A model generated the notes under the pieces. That model made no database searches. It was not told the DNA's origin and saw only the letters and a program-made list of their open reading frames with translations. Source: CAZEAC01 sp964510065 (lineage in GTDB: Bacteria > Bdellovibrionota_C > UBA2361 > CAIXSY01). From it: a stretch of DNA of 19,933 nucleotides. A program made the translations under genes and the position numbers. Where the stretch lies: the NCBI GenBank assembly GCA_964510065.1, contig CAZEAC010000083.1, forward strand, positions 1 to 19,933, given 5' to 3'. Shown piece after piece: positions 16,544 to 19,933 of this stretch. Within the stretch, counting starts at the first letter, position 1. Every line of letters starts with the position of its first letter.

Positions 16544-17416
16544 ATGGTTAATTACTCAGTAGCTAGACAGTCTCGACAGTTGTTGGGCAGAAAGTTCGGG
16601 GTCGGTGTGCTTTCGCTTGGGCTTATGGCGTTATCGCCGAAAGCTCAGGAGGAGCTTGCTGACCCCGCAGGTGTCCCTGCTGCTGGCGTCCCTGCCGCTG
16701 GTGTCTCTGTTCGCGAAAGAGTCCCTGCAGAAGCAGGTACTACCGTTGCTCGTCCACCAAATCAGTCAGTCAACACCGTTACCCCAAAACAGCTATTGCA
16801 AATCTTAGACGATCTCAAAGCCAGGGTTACGGCATTTCGAAAAGATATCGAGCCCTTTGTGAAGATTGATGACGTCAATGTTGGCTGGGATCGAAAGTAC
16901 AGACATTTGGTCATGACTCATCTCGATTGGATGCGTGGGTATGCGCAGGTTGTTGATGAAATTGTTCGTAACAAGAGTTGGCCGAGAAAGAGCCAGCCGG
17001 TGTATTCACCTGCGTACCGAGGTGCCATCTCTGGCGCCGATCCGCGGGTAGCCTATGCGCGCATGCAGATACTTAGAAAGCATTTCCAGCTAGCTACGAA
17101 TATTAGCGAAGTCGTTCTGCACATCGATGAAAGCTGGGGAACTACGCCGGCAATTCTCGAGAATGTGCCTGGCGCGATACGCGGAAGTCTTAAATTTGTC
17201 GAGGGCGCGAGAAAGTTTGAAAATGAGCTTCAGCGTGACTTCGGCTACAAAAAGAGTGCGGACCAGGCACCAGAGCTTTATCCACGGCTTATTCGAGCTC
17301 ACTTTATTGATCATGATGCGCGTGAGCTTCTACAGTTTCTTGATGAGCCGATTGCGCGCTTTAAGCGATTTACCGTTGATCAAAATTTGAGCGATCGAGA
17401 GACCTCGCCTTTTTGA
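16544..17416 (+). CDS. Secreted helical protein of unknown function with N-terminal AGVPA repeats
   Basis: I do not recognise the family of this 290-residue protein. The reading frame is open from TTG 16529, but ATG 16544 gives a cleaner signal peptide (basic VARQSRQLLGRK, core FGVGVLSLGLMALS, cleavage near PKA/QE). No convincing ribosome site supports either start. After cleavage comes a Pro/Ala/Val linker with three AGVPA-type units (residues 42-56). The remaining 210 residues are mostly helical and charged, with no Cys: TPKQLLQILDDLKARVTAF, then RKYRHLVMTHLDWMRGYAQV, then a C-terminal helical part containing RLIRAHFIDHDARELLQFL. It follows the 441-residue secreted protein in the same way that the 215-residue protein follows the 462-residue one. 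Confidence 0.8.
   Translation: MVNYSVARQSRQLLGRKFGVGVLSLGLMALSPKAQEELADPAGVPAAGVPAAGVSVRERVPAEAGTTVARPPNQSVNTVTPKQLLQILDDLKARVTAFRKDIEPFVKIDDVNVGWDRKYRHLVMTHLDWMRGYAQVVDEIVRNKSWPRKSQPVYSPAYRGAISGADPRVAYARMQILRKHFQLATNISEVVLHIDESWGTTPAILENVPGAIRGSLKFVEGARKFENELQRDFGYKKSADQAPELYPRLIRAHFIDHDARELLQFLDEPIARFKRFTVDQNLSDRETSPF
16667..16711 (+). repeat. Three 15-bp tandem units encoding AGVPA-like repeats
   Basis: GCAGGTGTCCCTGCT, GCTGGCGTCCCTGCC and GCTGGTGTCTCTGTT follow one another in frame. They encode AGVPA, AGVPA and AGVSV in the linker behind the signal peptide. The unit length is a multiple of three, so copy-number change would keep the frame. Confidence 0.75.
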
Positions 17417-17604
17417 TTTAATGTACATCGCCCGGGGGGTTAATGAGCAGTTACCATATTTCGCCGTAACATGCTGAAATCGTGTAGGTAAATAGTTCCT
17501 CTCAGTGCTAGTTTATCAGCGTTTTGCGTACATTTTAGTTTTCGGATAGAATTTACGTCCGGCCTGATCTTTTACACCTGATGTTCCCGGGTAAGTTGAA
17601 AGTC

Positions 17605-17638
17605 GATACTTCGGTAGATCGAAATCTACCGAGGTATC
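17605..17638. repeat. 15-bp hairpin next to the GC-rich gene
   Basis: GATACTTCGGTAGAT (17605-17619) pairs with ATCTACCGAGGTATC (17624-17638) through a CGAA loop with one G-T wobble. The right arm overlaps the left copy of the 13-base inverted repeat. Six T bases follow 12 bases later, too far away for a standard terminator. Confidence 0.6.
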
Positions 17639-17643
17639 TTCAC
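17631..17643 (+). repeat. Left 13-base inverted repeat of a possible cassette
   Basis: GAGGTATCTTCAC is the exact reverse complement of 18579-18591. The two copies enclose the GC-rich 241-residue gene with its hairpins in 961 bases. Confidence 0.5.
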
Positions 17644-17669
17644 GTAAAGGATTTTTTAAAAAGTGCTTG

Positions 17670-17715
17670 GGAATCTCCTCCATTCGCAAAGTATTTAGCG
17701 GATTGAGGAGGTTCC
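17670..17715 (+). promoter_or_regulatory. Imperfect 18-nt hairpin in the leader of the GC-rich gene
   Basis: The arms at 17670-17687 and 17698-17715 pair with three non-Watson-Crick positions around a 10-base AT-rich loop. The right arm contains GAGGAGG (17705-17711), a sequence like a ribosome site that would be hidden in the stem. It is 19 bases from the leader-frame ATG, so its use is uncertain. Confidence 0.4.
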
Positions 17716-17730
17716 TAAGTAGGTAACCTT

Positions 17731-17811
17731 ATGGCAAGTGTTCGGCAGAGTAGTCGAAAATTTTGTCATTGCGGACCTTTAACCAAAAAAAAAGATGAAG
17801 ATCTACACTAA
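17731..17811 (+). CDS. Possible 26-residue leader peptide
   Basis: ATG 17731 opens a 26-codon frame containing RKFCHCGPLTKKK that overlaps the first codons of the 241-residue gene in another frame. TAGG lies seven bases before the ATG. Losing one A from the A9 run at 17785-17793 would fuse it in frame to that gene. It may equally be chance. Confidence 0.25.
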   Translation: MASVRQSSRKFCHCGPLTKKKDEDLH

Positions 17812-18520
17812 CAACGATGTCACGTTCGTCGACGCACTCGCCTGCGTCGCGATTGCCCAGAAGTTCACTTTTTGGGTCCCGAACTGGAGTGGAAACGGTG
17901 AGCCGCTTGTCTACCCGCCGGGCCACCCGGAAGCGGGAAAACTGGTGTGCAACTACAAGGGCGTGTCCCTTGGCACCCCCGATGACCGGGGATTTGTCTG
18001 GACCAATCCGGTGGATAAAAAGGTCCAGGCGGTCAAGGCGAACGGCACCGCGGTAATCATTCTCAACGAGGTCACTCCGGAAAGGGCTTCGGTCCTTGCG
18101 GCAAAGATTCTCGAGTTTACCGGTGGCGATCCCGAGAGGCTCGATTATCAAGGACTTCAGTCCTTAATCGAGTGGGCCTACCAAAACGGATTCACGGATG
18201 TCTACGACACGTCGGTCGAGAAGGCCAACGAATCATTCGTCCGCGTCGGTGAAGCCTTTCATCCCACGGCACGCAACTTCGGCCTGTTCCAACGGGCCGG
18301 TGATGTGTGTGCGGCGATTTATATCGCCGGGCCGCACAAGTACGACAACGGAAGCGGTGACCCGAAAACTCGGGGCGAGGAGGGCGGCGTGGTGGTTCAA
18401 GCCGGTAATCGAGTTCGCTCGATTGATCCGGCGGCGTTCCTCCGGACGTACGCCAACTCGGACCGCTCCCCCATTTCGGGACTGAGCGCGATCCCGCGCT
18501 TTCAGCCGAAAGAGAGCTGA
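17795..18520 (+). CDS. GC-rich orphan protein of unknown function, probably imported
   Basis: I do not recognise this 241-residue protein. It has no signal peptide or membrane segment and reads as a compact soluble protein with Gly/Pro-rich turns (VYPPGHPEAGKL, then GTPDDRGFVW), a helical middle (TPERASVLAAKILEFTGG) and a C-terminal beta-like part (GGVVVQAGNRVRSIDPAAFL). Four 60-base lines I counted inside it give 147 G/C of 240 (61%), against 87 of 180 (48%) for three lines in the preceding gene. Codon choice also shifts to CCG, CGG and GGC. The ATG follows AAAAAAAAAG with no Shine-Dalgarno sequence. The gene ends in a 14-bp hairpin and is enclosed by a 13-base inverted repeat. These points suggest horizontal import as a single-gene unit; the donor is unknown. 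An antisense 140-residue frame covers part of it and is taken as a shadow. Confidence 0.75.
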   Translation: MKIYTNNDVTFVDALACVAIAQKFTFWVPNWSGNGEPLVYPPGHPEAGKLVCNYKGVSLGTPDDRGFVWTNPVDKKVQAVKANGTAVIILNEVTPERASVLAAKILEFTGGDPERLDYQGLQSLIEWAYQNGFTDVYDTSVEKANESFVRVGEAFHPTARNFGLFQRAGDVCAAIYIAGPHKYDNGSGDPKTRGEEGGVVVQAGNRVRSIDPAAFLRTYANSDRSPISGLSAIPRFQPKES

Positions 18521-18528
18521 GGTTTGCG

Positions 18529-18563
18529 AGGCGGGTCCTGGGCTTACACCCCAGGACCCGCCT
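18529..18563 (+). terminator. Strong 14-bp hairpin after the GC-rich gene
   Basis: AGGCGGGTCCTGGG (18529-18542) and CCCAGGACCCGCCT (18550-18563) pair perfectly over 14 bases with a 7-base loop, 8 bases after the stop codon. The following bases (AGTCTGGATTTATT) are only moderately T-rich, but the stem is very stable. It probably ends or protects the transcript. Confidence 0.7.
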
Positions 18564-18578
18564 AGTCTGGATTTATTA

Positions 18579-18591
18579 GTGAAGATACCTC
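18579..18591 (-). repeat. Right 13-base inverted repeat of a possible cassette
   Basis: GTGAAGATACCTC is the exact reverse complement of 17631-17643. It lies between the hairpin of the GC-rich gene and the MITE that starts 16 bases later. The identity does not extend on either side. Confidence 0.5.
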
Positions 18592-18607
18592 AAGCTCGCC
18601 AATTTAG

Positions 18608-18787
18608 GGAACCTCTGAAAAACTAGGCGTTTTGGATTTGCTGGAATTTTGGATGAGATTTGCGAGAAAACATGCCGGGAAAAACGCAGGAATAGCAGGG
18701 CTATTTCGAGTATTTTCCCGGCATGTTTTCTCGCAAAGATCGCCGAAAGGCCGGCGAAGACGGAATGCATAGTTTTTCAGAGGTTCC
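18608..18787. mobile_element. 180-bp MITE-like element with 18-bp terminal inverted repeats and TTAG duplication
   Basis: The left end GGAACCTCTGAAAAACTA (18608-18625) is the exact reverse complement of the right end (18770-18787). Direct TTAG copies flank it at 18604-18607 and 18788-18791. It contains no meaningful coding frame. Inside is a perfect 25-bp inverted repeat (18659-18683 and 18713-18737) with a further AATAGC/GCTATT stem in its loop, so the strand can fold into a long hairpin. A 4-bp YTAR-type duplication fits what I recall for the IS5 subgroup of IS5-family elements, which could supply the transposase in trans. No transposase is present in the window. The first 51 bases recur exactly at 19883-19933. 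Confidence 0.85.
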
Positions 18788-18791
18788 TTAG

Positions 18792-18821
18792 TTGGCATGG
18801 GCTCAAGCTTTCCTCTATATG
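18792..18821 (+). promoter_or_regulatory. Weak promoter candidate just after the MITE
   Basis: TTGGCA (18792-18797) and TATATG (18816-18821) are 18 bases apart, 26 bases before the ATG of the metalloprotease. The -35 overlaps the position immediately after the right TTAG, so the insertion could have changed expression of this gene. Confidence 0.3.
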
Positions 18822-18847
18822 GGCGATAATTATGTAGTAGCCCGAAT

Positions 18848-19882
18848 ATGCAGCTTCTTCGATTACTTACCTTTTCCCTAGTCCTTTTCATCTTTATAGG
18901 CCCTTCAAGGCTTCACGCAGCTCCCTATGCTGAATTAAAGATATTTATTGACGCGGATTCCTCGTTTGTAACCAGGGCGGGAGGAAGTGAGGCGGCAGAA
19001 ACTGAGATTATCCAACTTATCGCGAAGACCGATGCGAGGTTTCGAAAACAGCTTGGTATCGCAATCACAATCGCGGGAATGCATCTCTGGACCGAGAGTG
19101 ATCCTTTCGATAGAAGTTCGCAGAGTACGCTTCTGAGTAGCTTCAGTAGCTACGCCGAAGGCAGCTACCGTGGAAGCTATAGCTACGATGTTGCCCATCT
19201 TTTTGTGGGCTCCGGCCTCGGTGGTGAGGGTGGCGTGGCTTACCCAGGTTCGGCATGTGGTGATTCCGCAAGCGCTCCCTTTGCCTATGGTGTTTCGCAA
19301 CCTGATCTTACTGACGAATACGATTTCAGCGTGCACCTTCTTGCCCATGAGCTTGGGCATAATTTAAATGCTGAGCATGACTCTTTTCCCGGCTGCGCAG
19401 TGAAAACTATAATGTGTGAGGCGCAAATTGGCGGCACATTCTCAGATGCCTCAATTTCTGCCGTGCAGAGTTATGTGCAGAGCAGGCAAAGTGCCGGCTG
19501 CTTTCAAAGTGTTGAGCGGAGCGACCCAGTAACTTCAGTGCGCCTGAAATTAACCGTTTCGGGAAGTACGGTGCGATACGAAGTCCGCGGTGCGGAAAAC
19601 TGCACGACACTTTCGATTGTAGGCTCACCGTCGCAGGCGGGGCTTAGTACGATTTTTGGTTATCTCAAACTTGGCGATCTTACTCCAGGATCCCTCGTAA
19701 GCGCGCAATCGAAAAATGTCACCGCGTATCGTGGTTCATCCAGTAAACTTAAGATAGCAGCGTACTGCGATGGCCAGCTTGTGATGCCCTCGGCGACCCT
19801 TAATAGCCGGAAGCTTCGCACGAGAAAATTTACAAGCAGCGCCGTGCTCGCGCTTCGAAGCCTGGTTCGATCGTTTCGTTAG
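18848..19882 (+). CDS. Secreted ADAM/reprolysin-like zinc metalloprotease
   Basis: This 344-residue exported protease of the metzincin group (M12B-like) starts with a clear signal peptide (MQLLRLLTFSLVLFIFIG, cleavage near LHA/AP). The catalytic motif HELGHNLNAEHD at residues 167-178 supplies H167, H171 and H177 as zinc ligands and E168 as the base. The Asp after the third His is typical of the adamalysin/ADAM branch. The Met-turn is in KTIMCEA about 11 residues further on, followed by an FSDAS segment as in reprolysins. The usual Gly three residues after the second His is replaced by Asn. Paired Cys residues near the active site could form disulfides. There is no long propeptide, and about 110 C-terminal residues form an unassigned domain with a basic end. 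No good ribosome site is seen. The TAG stop overlaps the TTAG target of the next repeat copy. Confidence 0.88.
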   Translation: MQLLRLLTFSLVLFIFIGPSRLHAAPYAELKIFIDADSSFVTRAGGSEAAETEIIQLIAKTDARFRKQLGIAITIAGMHLWTESDPFDRSSQSTLLSSFSSYAEGSYRGSYSYDVAHLFVGSGLGGEGGVAYPGSACGDSASAPFAYGVSQPDLTDEYDFSVHLLAHELGHNLNAEHDSFPGCAVKTIMCEAQIGGTFSDASISAVQSYVQSRQSAGCFQSVERSDPVTSVRLKLTVSGSTVRYEVRGAENCTTLSIVGSPSQAGLSTIFGYLKLGDLTPGSLVSAQSKNVTAYRGSSSKLKIAAYCDGQLVMPSATLNSRKLRTRKFTSSAVLALRSLVRSFR

Positions 19883-19933
19883 GGAACCTCTGAAAAACTA
19901 GGCGTTTTGGATTTGCTGGAATTTTGGATGAGA
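19883..19933. mobile_element. Left 51 bp of a second MITE copy, cut by the window end
   Basis: All 51 bases match the left end of the element at 18608-18658, and TTAG precedes them at 19879-19882. The orientation is the same as the first copy, so the two flank the metalloprotease gene as direct repeats. Confidence 0.8.

Larger units (their letters stand above)
17417..17794. other. 378-base intergenic region with two strong hairpins
   Basis: The left 180 bases show no gene or repeat that I can support. The right half contains the 15-bp-stem hairpin at 17605-17638, a TTTTTT tract at 17651-17656, the imperfect hairpin at 17670-17715, a possible 26-codon leader frame, and an A9 run just before the ATG at 17795. 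The composition change to the GC-rich gene begins only at the coding start. Confidence 0.6.

Noticed and set aside
17729..18151. 140-codon - strand frame over the GC-rich gene
   Set aside because: High GC lengthens antisense frames. The + strand frame is longer and ends just before a hairpin, so the antisense frame is taken as a shadow.
18608..18787. CRISPR array or REP cluster
   Set aside because: There are no regularly spaced direct repeats. The palindromes are nested within terminal inverted repeats and flanked by a target duplication, which fits a MITE.

Overview
The window (19,933 bases) looks like a chromosomal segment of a Gram-negative bacterium with mid-range GC (about 48% in three 60-base lines counted in one gene). 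Exported proteins with signal peptides, a proteobacterial-type pdxH and a DUF454 inner-membrane protein support a Gram-negative cell. There is no rRNA or other marker, so I do not name a taxon. No tRNA, rRNA or CRISPR array was seen.

Left part (195-10111). pdxH (pyridoxamine phosphate oxidase) and a small DUF454 membrane protein lie on the + strand. They converge on a 1478-residue secreted heparinase II/III-like protein on the - strand. Next on the - strand is a 955-residue membrane protein that joins a lysophospholipid acyltransferase-type domain to a C-terminal YiiX/NlpC-P60-like hydrolase domain, an unusual combination. A TetA-like MFS exporter diverges from it across 89 bases that carry two dyads.

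Middle part (10197-12395). An apparent operon starts behind a perfect TGTGA-N6-TCACA (Crp-type) site and a leader hairpin. It holds an HD-domain protein with a methyltransferase-like C terminus, translationally coupled (ATGA overlap) to a Crp/Fnr-family regulator. That regulator is broken by an internal deletion and frameshift in its cyclic-nucleotide-binding domain. A 92-residue orphan gene follows.

Secreted-protein block (12673-17416). Four exported proteins of unknown function form two large-plus-small pairs (462+215 and 441+290 residues). The two large proteins share a C-terminal cysteine motif followed by a proline-rich tail, although the rest of their sequences looks different.

Right part (17417-19933), accessory DNA. 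A GC-rich orphan gene (241 residues, about 61% GC in the lines counted) ends in a strong hairpin and is flanked by a perfect 13-base inverted repeat, as expected of an imported cassette. Directly after it lies a 180-bp non-coding MITE-like element with 18-bp terminal inverted repeats and a TTAG duplication. A second copy begins exactly at the stop codon of a secreted ADAM/reprolysin-like metalloprotease and runs off the window. A 35-bp palindrome at 5904-5938, with the same ends and the same TTAG flanks, appears to be a minimal member of the family.

The most interesting points are the acyltransferase/YiiX fusion, the MITE family with its 35-bp form, the inverted-repeat-flanked foreign gene, the damaged Crp-type regulator behind an intact Crp-type box, and the paired secreted proteins with a shared Cys motif.
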